From positions 62,001-126,000 of the forward strand of contig CAZXPW010000001.1 of assembly GCA_964643355.1 (NCBI GenBank): DNA of 64,000 bases, read 5' to 3'. Source of the DNA: FEN-1350 sp964643355. GTDB taxonomy: Bacteria; Planctomycetota; Phycisphaerae; Sedimentisphaerales; Anaerohalosphaeraceae. Both the position numbers and the translations under genes were made by a program. Positions 1 to 9,168 of the stretch are shown here, in pieces; positions within the stretch are counted from its first letter, which is position 1, and each line of letters opens with the position of its first letter. The notes under the pieces are model-generated. The model did no database searches, was not told where the DNA came from, and was given only the letters and a program-made list of their open reading frames with translations.

Positions 1-1
1 G

Positions 2-2044
2 TATTTGCGAATCTCCGGAAAACAAATTCTTGCCGAAAAAACGCTTCCCCCGGATTCCCTTTCCATGGTTGACTTTTATATCAACGATGGGAAATACGCA
101 AAGGCAAAGGAAATCCTTGAGAAACTCTATGAAAAGGGGCCAAAATCCAATCCCGCCGTTCTGAGGGGACTGGTGGTTGTCGCCCTGAAAACCGGGGATT
201 CCTCAGGACTGGACCAATATACGCGGGAATTGATGGAGGTCAAGTTCGAGGATCCGAAGTCCAAGGAAGCAACCGAGATGTGGGCTCTCCAGAAACTGCT
301 GGAATTCAATTTTGAACCGGATAAAACGGCCTTACGAATCGCCAGCTTTCGCGAACGCTACCCCGCCAACATTGAGGGATTGGTTATGCAGGCATGGTCC
401 GATTTCAATCGATATGCCTTCGACGCTGCATGGACGCATGTCGGGGAAATCCTTACACAGAAACCCAACCACGCCATTGCCTGGCGAATCCGGGGGGTTT
501 TGAATCGAATAAAAAGCGACCTTCCACAGGCCATCTCCGATCTCCAAAAAAGTCTGTCTTTCACCGACGACCCGATTACTCGAATGGAATTGGCTCAAAG
601 TTACATAATAACCGGGCAAAAGACCTCCGCGATCAGCGAACTGGTAACCGCTCTCGAAAAACCGCAAGCCCCCGATCGAGTCCGATACTTGCTCGAAAGC
701 ATCTACACCGATTCTGGCCGGACCGAAGATCTCCAGAAATTCTATGACCAGACCGTTTCCAAATTTCCCGACGACTGGTATTGGCTTCACAGGGCCGGCG
801 GATTTCTCCTGACCCAATATCAAAAACGATTGGACCAGGAAAAAAACGACGCTCGCAAGCAGGGAAAATGGAAACCCGGAACTCTCTTTAAGCCTTCCGA
901 TAAGACCCTGGAATTGCTGGATAAAGCGGCGCCGCTTTTGGAGAAATCCTGGAACCTCGCCGAACCCCAATGGAAACTTCATCCGGATCAAGTTGTGTAC
1001 GCCAAAATCCTGGACTATTATCTTGAATCTCTCCTGCAGAAACTGGAAACTCCGACACAATTAACACAGTTTATCCGAATCTCATCCAAGTATGCGGACA
1101 CGCCTTTGGCTCCCGTCGCCTTTTCGCAGATGGCCCAAGCCAACCTCCGGATGGGAGACAGAACCAAAGGCCTGGAGCTCTTTGACAGGGCCTTGGAGTC
1201 CGCCAAGAACCAGCCCGAATTCGTCGTCCAGTTGCTGGATGTCATGCAGAAGGTCCTGGAATCCAACAAAGAAGTCCGGGCCTGGTGTGAGAAGACCCTC
1301 GCCGCCGATCCAAAACACATCGGAGCCAATTACACGATGTTCCAACTTGCCCAGGCCGCCGATCAGTTCAATGTGGCCCTCGAATTCCTCGATCGTTGCC
1401 TGACTCAGCTCGAGGCGGAGATCAAAACCCTACAGGCCGAGCAAAACGCGGCAAAGAATGCGGGAACTGAGAACACGGATCAATCAGCCAATCGCCGACA
1501 ACGACTGGCTCATCTCCAAAATAACTGGGTGGAATATACCCTTCAGAAATCCCAGGTCCTTCTGAAGGCCTTTTTCAAATCCGGCGACAAAAAATATCTC
1601 GATGGCGGGGTCGCTCTCTATGAATCCATTCTTAAGGCGGCGCCCCCAAACCATCCCAAACGCGCCCTCGTTTTGAACAATTTGGCCTATCTGCTGGCAG
1701 ACAACAATCAAGACCTTGAGAAGGCCGTCGGTTATGCTCGACAAGCCTTGAAAGAAACGCCTACGGATCCCGTCCGAATGGATACTCTCAGCTACACGCT
1801 GTCCAAAAGCCGCCAGTTTGAAGAGGCCGAAAAAATGGCCTTGATGTCGATTCAATACCATGAACTGGCCGGCAATTCCGTTCCATGGGATTCCTATTTT
1901 CACCTGGGAATGGCCCAGGAAGGGCTTGGTAAAAAATCTGAGGCGCTGACCTCCTACCAAAAGTCGCTCGATGCCGGCGGCGACTCGATTCCGGCTTCCG
2001 ACAAAGAGCAGATCGCCGCCGCAATCAAACGCGTTTCTCCATGA
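2..2044 (+). CDS. TPR-repeat protein of an exopolysaccharide locus (5' partial)
   Basis: The reading frame is open from the first bases of the window, so the N-terminus lies outside it; about 680 residues are visible. The protein is almost wholly helical and built from degenerate tetratricopeptide units, for example around residues 8-45 (KYAKAKEILEKLYEKGPKS), 140-200, 380-440 and 560-660, where ALVLNNLAYLLADN and SYFHLGMAQEGLGKKSEAL are typical TPR helices. No catalytic motif or membrane segment is visible. It ends 59 bases before a Wzc-like tyrosine autokinase, and large TPR proteins of this kind are commonly found beside the chain-length kinase in EPS/exosortase loci, where they are thought to serve as assembly scaffolds. 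That role is inferred from context. The identification as a TPR protein is firm; its partner is unknown. Confidence 0.85.
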   Translation, partial: YLRISGKQILAEKTLPPDSLSMVDFYINDGKYAKAKEILEKLYEKGPKSNPAVLRGLVVVALKTGDSSGLDQYTRELMEVKFEDPKSKEATEMWALQKLLEFNFEPDKTALRIASFRERYPANIEGLVMQAWSDFNRYAFDAAWTHVGEILTQKPNHAIAWRIRGVLNRIKSDLPQAISDLQKSLSFTDDPITRMELAQSYIITGQKTSAISELVTALEKPQAPDRVRYLLESIYTDSGRTEDLQKFYDQTVSKFPDDWYWLHRAGGFLLTQYQKRLDQEKNDARKQGKWKPGTLFKPSDKTLELLDKAAPLLEKSWNLAEPQWKLHPDQVVYAKILDYYLESLLQKLETPTQLTQFIRISSKYADTPLAPVAFSQMAQANLRMGDRTKGLELFDRALESAKNQPEFVVQLLDVMQKVLESNKEVRAWCEKTLAADPKHIGANYTMFQLAQAADQFNVALEFLDRCLTQLEAEIKTLQAEQNAAKNAGTENTDQSANRRQRLAHLQNNWVEYTLQKSQVLLKAFFKSGDKKYLDGGVALYESILKAAPPNHPKRALVLNNLAYLLADNNQDLEKAVGYARQALKETPTDPVRMDTLSYTLSKSRQFEEAEKMALMSIQYHELAGNSVPWDSYFHLGMAQEGLGKKSEALTSYQKSLDAGGDSIPASDKEQIAAAIKRVSP

Positions 2045-2103
2045 ACGCAACAAGGATGTGGAAGTACATCAACATGAACTATCCATTGAGGAGATAAACG
2101 AAA

Positions 2104-4362
2104 ATGACCGGACAGATTCAACCTCGCTCTGCGGTTCCCCTGGCCCGCCCCGGCATGTCGCCGGCCTCTCTTGGCGCCGCACAGCCCTCCATGACGCCCC
2201 AGGAAATCGGGGCCGTGATTTGGCGACATCTTACACTGATCGGAATCATATCGGTCATTGGTCTTTCAATCGGATCGATCTGGTTTTTCCTCGAAAACCG
2301 ATCCCGTCCGAGGTTTACAACCGTCTCCTTTATCACAGTTTTGCCTCAGGAAGAAAAGGATCCGACCCGTATCGAAGATTCGGCCGTGAATAAAGACACT
2401 CAGTACCAATTCCGAAACACCTTGGCCAGCCAATTGAAAAGTCACAGTTGGTTACAAAATTTTCTCCGAAATGAGTCTATTCGGAAATTGGCCTGGTATA
2501 AAAAGGAGATCGAACAGGGAACCTGGTGGAATAAAAAATTCGATCCGATTGTTCGAGCAGACCGCTATTTCAAAAAATATTTGAATATTGTCGTTGATAG
2601 AGAAGCCAACATCATTCGCATGACCCTAAAGTGTTACGGGAATGCTCAAAAGGAAGACGGCGCCACGATCCTAAGTGCAATCGGAGAAATTTTTGAGAAA
2701 ACACTCAGTTCGGAGGTGGACAGTAAATGGTCCGGTTACAAAACCAATCTGGAAAAGAAAAGAACTGATATTCAGACCGCTCTTGATAACGGTCCCCTTG
2801 CCAAACTAAGAGATTTGCGAACAACCTATTCCTTTGGCAATTTAAGCCAGGGCAATTTCCGCGACTATATTGAAGAGAAAATGGCCGACCTTGAACGACA
2901 ACGGTCCGCCCTGGACAGTGAGGTCGCTCGTCTGAAAAGCGAAGTCGAATTTTTGAAAAACCGGGCGGAAAGCGATTATGACGAAGTCGTCCGGGAACAG
3001 ATCGAACGCGATCCCATCTCCGCCGATATGCGCCAGCGGTTGACTCAACTGGATGTCCTTCTATCCAGTCAACTGGCCAGCTTTGGCGAAAATCATCGCC
3101 GGGTCAAAGAAACGCAAGACGCGCGCAACCAGGCACAAAAAGATCTCGAGGGACGCCAGAAACAGATCGGCGATATCGTTCGTCAGTCCGCTTATATTCT
3201 GAATCGAGAAAACCTTGAATCGAGAACCGCCGAATTAAAGGCCCGGGAAGGTCAACTGTTGGCCGCCCAAAAAAACCATACGGACCTGAGAAACGCCCGT
3301 GCCGAATACGAACAGCAGGAAACCAAGCGTGATGAACTCCAGAAACAATTCGAAGCGTTCGATACGCAGATCAAAAAAATCGAAACCCTGATGACCAGTC
3401 CGGATAAGACCAAGATCGCATTGGGCAATCTCATCCGTCCCCTGGAAAAAGACGGACCCCGCTGGTATTTTTACATTCCGGCCGGGTTTATTTTCGGCCT
3501 GATGACCGGCCTGGGAATCGCATTTCTCCTGGAAATGTCCAATAAACTTTTGCGTACCCCCCGAGATGTCATGCGATATGTCACGGCCCCTCTCCTTGGA
3601 ATGGTTTGCGACCAGCAGGCCGATGACGAAACTGACGGGGTCGACCTGCTTCAAGTCGTTCGCCAGGCCCCGTATTCTTTTATGAGCGACAATTATCGTC
3701 AGTTTCGAACCAATCTTCGTTTGTCGGAATCGGCCGCCAACAAAAAAATACTTCTGGTGACCAGTCCCACCTCCGGCGACGGAAAGACCACGGTAGCTCT
3801 GAACCTGACAGCCACTTTTCTTGCCGAAGGGAAAAAGGTGTTGCTGATCGACACGAATTTCCGCCGACCGGGGCTGGCCGCCAATCTCCCGCGCCCCGCA
3901 CAGGGACAGGTTCAAAGCCATGCCGATTTCGGACTGAGTAATTATTTGCTTGGACAATGTTCCAATCCCCGGGATATCATTCGTCCCAGCGGAACGGAGG
4001 GACTGGATGTTATCGATTGTGGCCCGATCCCTCCCAACCCGGCCGAAGCTCTCGGCAGTCCTTCCATGAAAAAACTCCTCGATTCCGTTCGCGAATCGTA
4101 CGATTATATCTTCCTGGACGGACCCGCCCTGCTCGTCAGCGATGCCAAAGCCCTTGCCGCCATGGCTGAGGGAACTCTGGTTGTTTTCAATGCCAAGAAA
4201 ACCCATCGCGGAGAAGCGCAGAGAACCCTTCGGGAACTGCGGGAAATTCAGGCAACCGTGGTCGGAACCGTTTTATTGTGCGTCGAAAACCTCAAGGGCG
4301 GTTACTTTGAACGGTTGTATAAAGCATATAAACAATATCAGGAAATGCCCCAAAAGGCATAA
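2104..4362 (+). CDS. Wzc-like polysaccharide chain-length protein with tyrosine autokinase domain
   Basis: This is a bacterial tyrosine (BY) kinase/polysaccharide co-polymerase of 752 residues, the usual length for Wzc/GumC-type proteins. A first membrane segment lies at about 39-62 (LTLIGIISVIGLSIGSIWFF). A periplasmic Wzz-type domain with long coiled coils follows (about 200-440), then a second membrane segment at about 455-480. The C-terminal kinase has a Walker A motif at about 552-563 (SPTSGDGKTT), Walker A' at about 580-590 (LLIDTNFRRPG) and Walker B at about 667 (IFLDGP). The tail after residue 733 carries a small tyrosine cluster (YFERLYKAYKQY) suited to autophosphorylation. Such proteins control export and chain length of exopolysaccharide at the inner membrane. 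The ATG follows a GAGGAG ribosome site. It sits between the TPR protein and a sugar-nucleotide epimerase, consistent with an EPS cluster running in from the left. Confidence 0.93.
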   Translation: MTGQIQPRSAVPLARPGMSPASLGAAQPSMTPQEIGAVIWRHLTLIGIISVIGLSIGSIWFFLENRSRPRFTTVSFITVLPQEEKDPTRIEDSAVNKDTQYQFRNTLASQLKSHSWLQNFLRNESIRKLAWYKKEIEQGTWWNKKFDPIVRADRYFKKYLNIVVDREANIIRMTLKCYGNAQKEDGATILSAIGEIFEKTLSSEVDSKWSGYKTNLEKKRTDIQTALDNGPLAKLRDLRTTYSFGNLSQGNFRDYIEEKMADLERQRSALDSEVARLKSEVEFLKNRAESDYDEVVREQIERDPISADMRQRLTQLDVLLSSQLASFGENHRRVKETQDARNQAQKDLEGRQKQIGDIVRQSAYILNRENLESRTAELKAREGQLLAAQKNHTDLRNARAEYEQQETKRDELQKQFEAFDTQIKKIETLMTSPDKTKIALGNLIRPLEKDGPRWYFYIPAGFIFGLMTGLGIAFLLEMSNKLLRTPRDVMRYVTAPLLGMVCDQQADDETDGVDLLQVVRQAPYSFMSDNYRQFRTNLRLSESAANKKILLVTSPTSGDGKTTVALNLTATFLAEGKKVLLIDTNFRRPGLAANLPRPAQGQVQSHADFGLSNYLLGQCSNPRDIIRPSGTEGLDVIDCGPIPPNPAEALGSPSMKKLLDSVRESYDYIFLDGPALLVSDAKALAAMAEGTLVVFNAKKTHRGEAQRTLRELREIQATVVGTVLLCVENLKGGYFERLYKAYKQYQEMPQKA

Positions 4363-4392
4363 CCCCACGATCCGCAATGTAAGGATGAATTC

Positions 4393-5331
4393 ATGATGCG
4401 TTGTTTGGTCACCGGCGGAGCCGGTTTTATCGGTTCCAATTTATGCCGTCGTCTGGTCCGGGAAGGGGCATTCGTCCGTGTCCTTGATAATTTTCTAACT
4501 GGAAAACGAAGTAACCTGACCGACCTGTCCGATCGGATCGAATTGATCGAAGCCGATATGGGAGATCCGAAATCGGCTCGCGCCGCCATGGAGGGCATTG
4601 AGTCGGTCTTCCATCAGGGCGCCGTTCCTTCCGTGCCGCGAAGCGTCGCTGATCCGCTCTGTACACATGTCAACTGCGTCGATGCAACCTTCACGCTCCT
4701 GGTGGCCGCGCGAGACGCCGGGGTCCGTCGTTTCATTTATGCGGCCAGCTCGTCGGCCTACGGCGATAGCCCTACCCTCCCGAAAATCGAAACTTTGCCC
4801 GTCGATCCCAAATCTCCGTATGCGGTCAGCAAGCTCGTCGGGGAATATTACGCAAAGGTCTTTTTTGAGGTCTATGGTCTTGAGACGATCTCTCTTCGAT
4901 ATTTCAATGTCTTCGGTCCCTATCAGGATCCAACCAGTCAATACGCCGCGGCGATTCCCGCCTTCGTCACTTCGATTCTTCGCGGACAACCCCCGTTGGT
5001 CTATGGCGATGGCGAACAAAGCCGGGACTTTACCTTTGTGGACAATGTCGTCGAAGCCAATCTATGCGCCGCCCGGGCTCCCCGGACTTGTGGCCAATCG
5101 GTGAATATCGCGTGCGGTGAGCGAATCACGGTTAATGAAATCATTCGATTGATCAATCAATTAGAAGGCAAATCCGTCGCACCCCGATATCTTCCCGCCC
5201 GAGCTGGCGATGTCAAGCATTCTTTGGCGGATATCCAACTGGCTCAAAAGATCATCGGATATCGGCCGATCGTTTCATTTCGTCAGGGCCTTGAAATCGC
5301 CATTGACTGGTACAAAACCCATTTGATGTGA
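4393..5331 (+). CDS. NAD-dependent nucleotide-sugar epimerase (extended SDR)
   Basis: This is an extended short-chain dehydrogenase/reductase of 312 residues. A Rossmann motif GGAGFIGS lies at about 8-15, the catalytic serine region is SSSAYGDS at about 117-124, and the YxxxK pair is in SPYAVSKLVGEYY at about 140-152. RYFNVFGPYQDP and the late GDGEQSRDFTFVDNVV motif are typical of UDP-glucose/UDP-GlcNAc 4-epimerases (GalE/WbpP type). It would convert a UDP-hexose in the cytoplasm to supply polysaccharide synthesis. Two adjacent ATG codons (4393 and 4396) follow AAGGA at about 4381; either could be used. It is probably co-transcribed with the autokinase 30 bases upstream. The exact substrate cannot be told from sequence alone. 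Its stop lies two bases from the convergent histidine kinase stop. Confidence 0.9.
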   Translation: MMRCLVTGGAGFIGSNLCRRLVREGAFVRVLDNFLTGKRSNLTDLSDRIELIEADMGDPKSARAAMEGIESVFHQGAVPSVPRSVADPLCTHVNCVDATFTLLVAARDAGVRRFIYAASSSAYGDSPTLPKIETLPVDPKSPYAVSKLVGEYYAKVFFEVYGLETISLRYFNVFGPYQDPTSQYAAAIPAFVTSILRGQPPLVYGDGEQSRDFTFVDNVVEANLCAARAPRTCGQSVNIACGERITVNEIIRLINQLEGKSVAPRYLPARAGDVKHSLADIQLAQKIIGYRPIVSFRQGLEIAIDWYKTHLM

Positions 5332-5333
5332 TT

Positions 5334-7556
5334 TTATGCCGGGTTTTTTGTCTTGGGTTGGTATCGGGCCATAACGGCCATGAGTTCATCTTTGACGATC
5401 GGTTTGGAAATATAGTCGTCGCACCCCGCCTGCCGGCATTTTTCCTTGTTCCCCACCGTCGCATTGGCCGTAACCGCTATGATCGGGGTTCGAATCCCCC
5501 GCCGGCGTAAAGCCCGTGTGGCGTCGATCCCGTTCAGATTCGGCATCTGGATATCCATCAGAATCAGATCATAAGTTCTTTCCCCCGCTTGCAAAATCGC
5601 TTGCTCTCCGTCGGCGGCGATATCGCATTGCCACCCCATCTTCCGAAGGATCACCTCCATCAGCATTTGGTTGGACGGATTGTCTTCCACAATGAGAGCC
5701 CGCCCCAAAACTTCAGGATTCGTTTGTTCTTGATGGGTATCCAGTTCTGTAATCCATTCGTACCGATCGGAGGTTTCACAATTCCGTTCAAGAGAACAAA
5801 AGGGTAACCGAAGCGTGAAAACCGATCCCTGCCCCGGCTGGCTGGTCACCGTCAAGGTTCCTCCCATCAGTTCAGCCAATCGGCGGGTAATCGTCAATCC
5901 CAGGCCCGTACCTCCGAATTTCCGCGTAGTACTTGAATCCGCCTGTGTAAATGCCTCAAAAATCCGGCCCTTTTGTTCCGGCGATATCCCGATTCCGGTA
6001 TCTTCAACATCAAACCGGATTTCATCTGGCTGATCGTCGGCCCGCTCCAGCGATACATTCAGATACACATGACCTTCGGAAGTGAATTTGATTGCGTTGC
6101 TGACCAGATTGATCAAACATTGCTTGAGCCGAATCGGATCCGTCCGCAGCCGCCGCGGAAGTTGATCGCACTGCAGGATTCGAAATACAATCCCCTTGGC
6201 AACGGCCGCCGGTCCCAACAGGGATTCAAGACTTTCCAGTATCTGCGACAAATCACTGTCAACCATCTCCAAGTCCAGCTTCCCGGCTTCAATTTTTGAA
6301 AAATCCAGGATGTCCTTGATCAGACATAACAGGTTGTTTCCGGAATCCTGGATTGCCCGTACGAACTTTGCCTGGTCACAGGTTAGCGGTTCCTGTGAGA
6401 GCAATTCGGCGAAACCCAGAACGGCGTTCATCGGGGTACGAATTTCATGGCTCATATTCGCCAGAAATTCGCTCTTGGCCTGGCTGGCCGTGATCGCCTC
6501 ACGGGCCAATACATCGGCTTTCTCTTTGGCGGAAATGAGTTGCTTATTGACGCCTTCAGCTCGATCTTTGGCCTGCTGCAACAATCCCGCCGTACGCTTG
6601 TGCTCTTGAATCTCCAGCATCAAATCTGCGTTGGCTTGTTCATATTCCTGAGTCCGCTCGTTCACCAGATCCTCCAGCCGTTGATGGATACCATTCAGCT
6701 TGCCGATTAATAGATTGAACCCTTCGGCCAGTTCCTGGATTTCCTTGTCGGATTGCGGGGGAATTTCCGGGATCGGATACGATTCTTCCCTGCCGGTCAC
6801 CCAATGGAAATGGCGTTGGATCAATCGTAACTTTCGTGTCACCAAAACATGGAAACCCCACGCAATCGCGACCAACAGGATGACAACTCCCGTCGCAACC
6901 AGGAATCCCTCAGTCCAAACCAAACCAGCCAGCTTGGTCCGAAACGGCTGCACGGGAACGGCGACCATATCCATCGCCATAATTTGTCCCAAGGGCCGGT
7001 GGAAACCTGATTCGGCACCGTATCGTTCGATCAGACTTCGTGGAGCATCCTTCGGATCGCCGTGACACTGCAGGCAACTGGCTTCCATGCGTCTGGCCTT
7101 GAAGCAAGCATAATACCATTTTCCTTCCATCTCGATCTGGCCCATCCACTCCTGCTGGTCTGGTCGACCATTGAAGTAACGGATCATTTCCAATTCCGCC
7201 TCCGTCGCTTGGTTAACCGGATTGCGGGGATTGTCGGAAGAAAACTTGATTATGGAATCCGGGTATCGTTTGCAAACTTCCTCGAATATCGATCGAGCGA
7301 CATACGATGTGGACATCACTTCCGGAACAAAATCGCCTTCTGAACTATGGGATTGGGCGAATGGCCGTACGACGCGTGCCACATATTCTCGAATCGCCAG
7401 ATCAAACTCCAGGGCCAGTCCTGCATGATCTCTCAGAACCAGCTCCATCTGGGAGTTGCCCATTGTCCAGGTCCGATAAAGGACCCAGACCGAAAACAAG
7501 ACGACAAACAGCCCCGCCAAACATAAAAATCGCGTACGGATCGTTTTCATGATCAT
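5334..7556 (-). CDS. Hybrid sensor histidine kinase with Tll0287-like CxxCH sensor domain and receiver
   Basis: A 740-residue membrane sensor kinase. TM1 lies at about 11-30 and TM2 at about 212-236, enclosing an extracytoplasmic domain of the DUF3365/Tll0287 type. That domain has a CLQCH motif (Cys161, Cys164, His165), the signature for covalent haem c, near its end. A linker and coiled coil follow to about 355. The HisKA box is KSEFLANMSHEIRTPMN, with the phospho-accepting His370. The ATPase domain has an N box (NAIKFTSEGH), DTGIGI and GTGLGL. A C-terminal receiver starts with ALIVEDN and has its phospho-aspartate in LILMDIQMP. The first of two close ATGs (7556) has AAGG five bases upstream. 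Known Tll0287-like sensors are thought to respond to redox or gas ligands; that is family knowledge. No dedicated response regulator is adjacent. It is convergent with the epimerase and divergent from the chaperone operon. Confidence 0.93.
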   Translation of the reverse strand: MIMKTIRTRFLCLAGLFVVLFSVWVLYRTWTMGNSQMELVLRDHAGLALEFDLAIREYVARVVRPFAQSHSSEGDFVPEVMSTSYVARSIFEEVCKRYPDSIIKFSSDNPRNPVNQATEAELEMIRYFNGRPDQQEWMGQIEMEGKWYYACFKARRMEASCLQCHGDPKDAPRSLIERYGAESGFHRPLGQIMAMDMVAVPVQPFRTKLAGLVWTEGFLVATGVVILLVAIAWGFHVLVTRKLRLIQRHFHWVTGREESYPIPEIPPQSDKEIQELAEGFNLLIGKLNGIHQRLEDLVNERTQEYEQANADLMLEIQEHKRTAGLLQQAKDRAEGVNKQLISAKEKADVLAREAITASQAKSEFLANMSHEIRTPMNAVLGFAELLSQEPLTCDQAKFVRAIQDSGNNLLCLIKDILDFSKIEAGKLDLEMVDSDLSQILESLESLLGPAAVAKGIVFRILQCDQLPRRLRTDPIRLKQCLINLVSNAIKFTSEGHVYLNVSLERADDQPDEIRFDVEDTGIGISPEQKGRIFEAFTQADSSTTRKFGGTGLGLTITRRLAELMGGTLTVTSQPGQGSVFTLRLPFCSLERNCETSDRYEWITELDTHQEQTNPEVLGRALIVEDNPSNQMLMEVILRKMGWQCDIAADGEQAILQAGERTYDLILMDIQMPNLNGIDATRALRRRGIRTPIIAVTANATVGNKEKCRQAGCDDYISKPIVKDELMAVMARYQPKTKNPA

Positions 7557-7842
7557 CTATGCCTTGTTGAACATCATTCCCTTCCTCAAAGGTCCGAGTT
7601 GAGCCCCCATTCCCTCCGGTTCCTGTATCGACTGGAACAGCCACCAACGAAAGCAAAATTCCATCCGTATATTGGCTTTTCTTGTGCCCCATTATCGGTC
7701 CGTTCCTTCCCATGGTTCGGACCCATCCTCTCCAAATTATCTTTCAATCTCGAAATAACCGCCCCTTCTGATTTGGTCGATATAACCAGCGTTTCGTAAG
7801 ATTTATCAGGAGTTGGAAAGTAATCCTGATGATGGGAATCCT
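7557..7842. other. Divergent intergenic region, histidine kinase / chaperone operon
   Basis: About 286 bases without a convincing gene separate the histidine kinase (minus) from the GrpE-like gene (plus). It must hold both promoters, but no -35/-10 pair stands out; GATATAAC near 7779 is the best -10-like hexamer for the rightward operon. A run AGGAG at 7808-7812 directly precedes a TTG at 7813 and is too close to serve it. Confidence 0.4.
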
Positions 7843-9138
7843 ATGAGCAAGACGTGGACAATGTGGGCTGCTGTTTTTGTGCTGGCCGGGATATGCGGTC
7901 TCGGCGTGGTCTCCTGGAATCTCTACCAGGAAGACAAGGAACTCCGCCCGTTTCGGAACCAGTTCAATCAGAACGACGACGAGTACCTGCAACTCTACGA
8001 CGAATGGAATCGTTTGACCCCGGAGCAGAAAACGGAAAATCCATGGGGTCATGGCCAATATGGCGGATCGAAAACCAACGAACAACTTCGTAGCGAACAA
8101 CCCGCTCGTCTGAAAGCCGATATTGTTGACCTGGCCACCGGCGCCAAGGAACCGCATGTCCTGGCCGATCTCCTCTATGGGAGCAACTGGCAGGAACAGG
8201 TCGATCAGTACCGCCGTAAAAAGGAAATTCGCGATGCGGTTACCTTCGGATCCATCGTAACCCTTTTGGCGGGAACTCTGATATTGTTGGCCAACATCGC
8301 AAAATGGATGGCTGGCACCCTCCGCAAAGAGTCCCCGGAATTTCCCGCAGTCGCCGGATCGAGAACTCCTGTCGATTCCTCTGCCGCCAAAACCACACCG
8401 GAATCCCCGGGCAACCGATTGGTGCCCGCCATCGAAAATCCCTCCAACAGAAATACGGCCGTATCCCATCGACGATGTTCCGACGGACCGGGCATGTTCG
8501 ATTCTTCCAAGTGGAAGCCCTCCGACCTTGAACCGGTGCATGAACCGGTGTCATGGAAAAATGAAGACAACTGTCTCCTTCCAACCACAACCGAACTGGA
8601 TCCGATTACCGCGGTGATCACTGGTGTGCCCGTTTCGGCCTTTCCGGATTCCGTTTCGGTTCAAAACCTGATGTCAACCGCTCCTGTCGCCACCAACCTC
8701 GCCGAGTTGACACAACAGGTTTCCGCCATCCGCGAGTTCGCGGCCCAGCAACAGGATCGGGTCCGTCAACTCCAGGAGGGATACGACTGGAATATCATCA
8801 AACGATTCTGCCTTCGAATCATCCACTGTATCGACAATTTGGAGACTCGCATCCTGCATGCATCCGATCAAAACCATGATGCCGAGCTATTGCGCGATGT
8901 GCGGGATGAGCTGGTGTTCGCCCTGGAATCCAGCGGGGTTGAACAGTTCCAAGTTCAGCCGGACTCCGAATACAAAGGTCTCGAAAAACGCGTCGAGGCC
9001 GTTAAGGAACGGGTCCCCTCGCCCAATCCTCGACTCCGGGGAAAAATCGCCGAAGTCGTTCGTCCCGGTTATGAATATGTGCTGAACGACCAGGAAACCC
9101 GAGTGGTTCGTTGCGCACAAGTCAAATTGTATTGCTGA
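7843..9138 (+). CDS. Membrane-anchored GrpE-like nucleotide exchange protein
   Basis: The ATG at 7843 is preferred over an in-frame TTG at 7813 because it starts right before a membrane helix; this gives 431 residues. TM1 is at about 7-26 (MWAAVFVLAGICGLGVVSW) and TM2 at about 134-155 (VTLLAGTLILLANIAKWMAG). A long low-complexity linker follows. The last 140 residues hold a coiled coil (LTQQVSAIREFAAQQQDRVRQL) and then a GrpE-like end, where EVVRPGYEYVLNDQETRVVR corresponds to the conserved RPGY.....R.A.V.V of GrpE proteins. GrpE drives ADP/ATP exchange on Hsp70. The next two genes encode Hsp70 and a J-domain protein, so a dedicated exchange-factor role is a well-supported inference. The protein is about twice the length of ordinary GrpE and is membrane-bound, both atypical. 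Confidence 0.75.
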   Translation: MSKTWTMWAAVFVLAGICGLGVVSWNLYQEDKELRPFRNQFNQNDDEYLQLYDEWNRLTPEQKTENPWGHGQYGGSKTNEQLRSEQPARLKADIVDLATGAKEPHVLADLLYGSNWQEQVDQYRRKKEIRDAVTFGSIVTLLAGTLILLANIAKWMAGTLRKESPEFPAVAGSRTPVDSSAAKTTPESPGNRLVPAIENPSNRNTAVSHRRCSDGPGMFDSSKWKPSDLEPVHEPVSWKNEDNCLLPTTTELDPITAVITGVPVSAFPDSVSVQNLMSTAPVATNLAELTQQVSAIREFAAQQQDRVRQLQEGYDWNIIKRFCLRIIHCIDNLETRILHASDQNHDAELLRDVRDELVFALESSGVEQFQVQPDSEYKGLEKRVEAVKERVPSPNPRLRGKIAEVVRPGYEYVLNDQETRVVRCAQVKLYC

Positions 9139-9168
9139 TCCAAGATCCATGAAATAAGGACTGAAACC

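Noticed and set aside
3235..4206. 323-codon minus-strand frame opposite the tyrosine autokinase
   Set aside because: Wholly antisense to a well-supported gene and with no domain pattern; a shadow frame. The same applies to 332-1060, 9490-10242, 22851-23663 and 54064-54798.
5485..5499. GGGGTTCGAATCCCC, resembling a tRNA T arm
   Set aside because: It lies inside the receiver-domain coding region of the histidine kinase, with no acceptor, D or anticodon arms around it.
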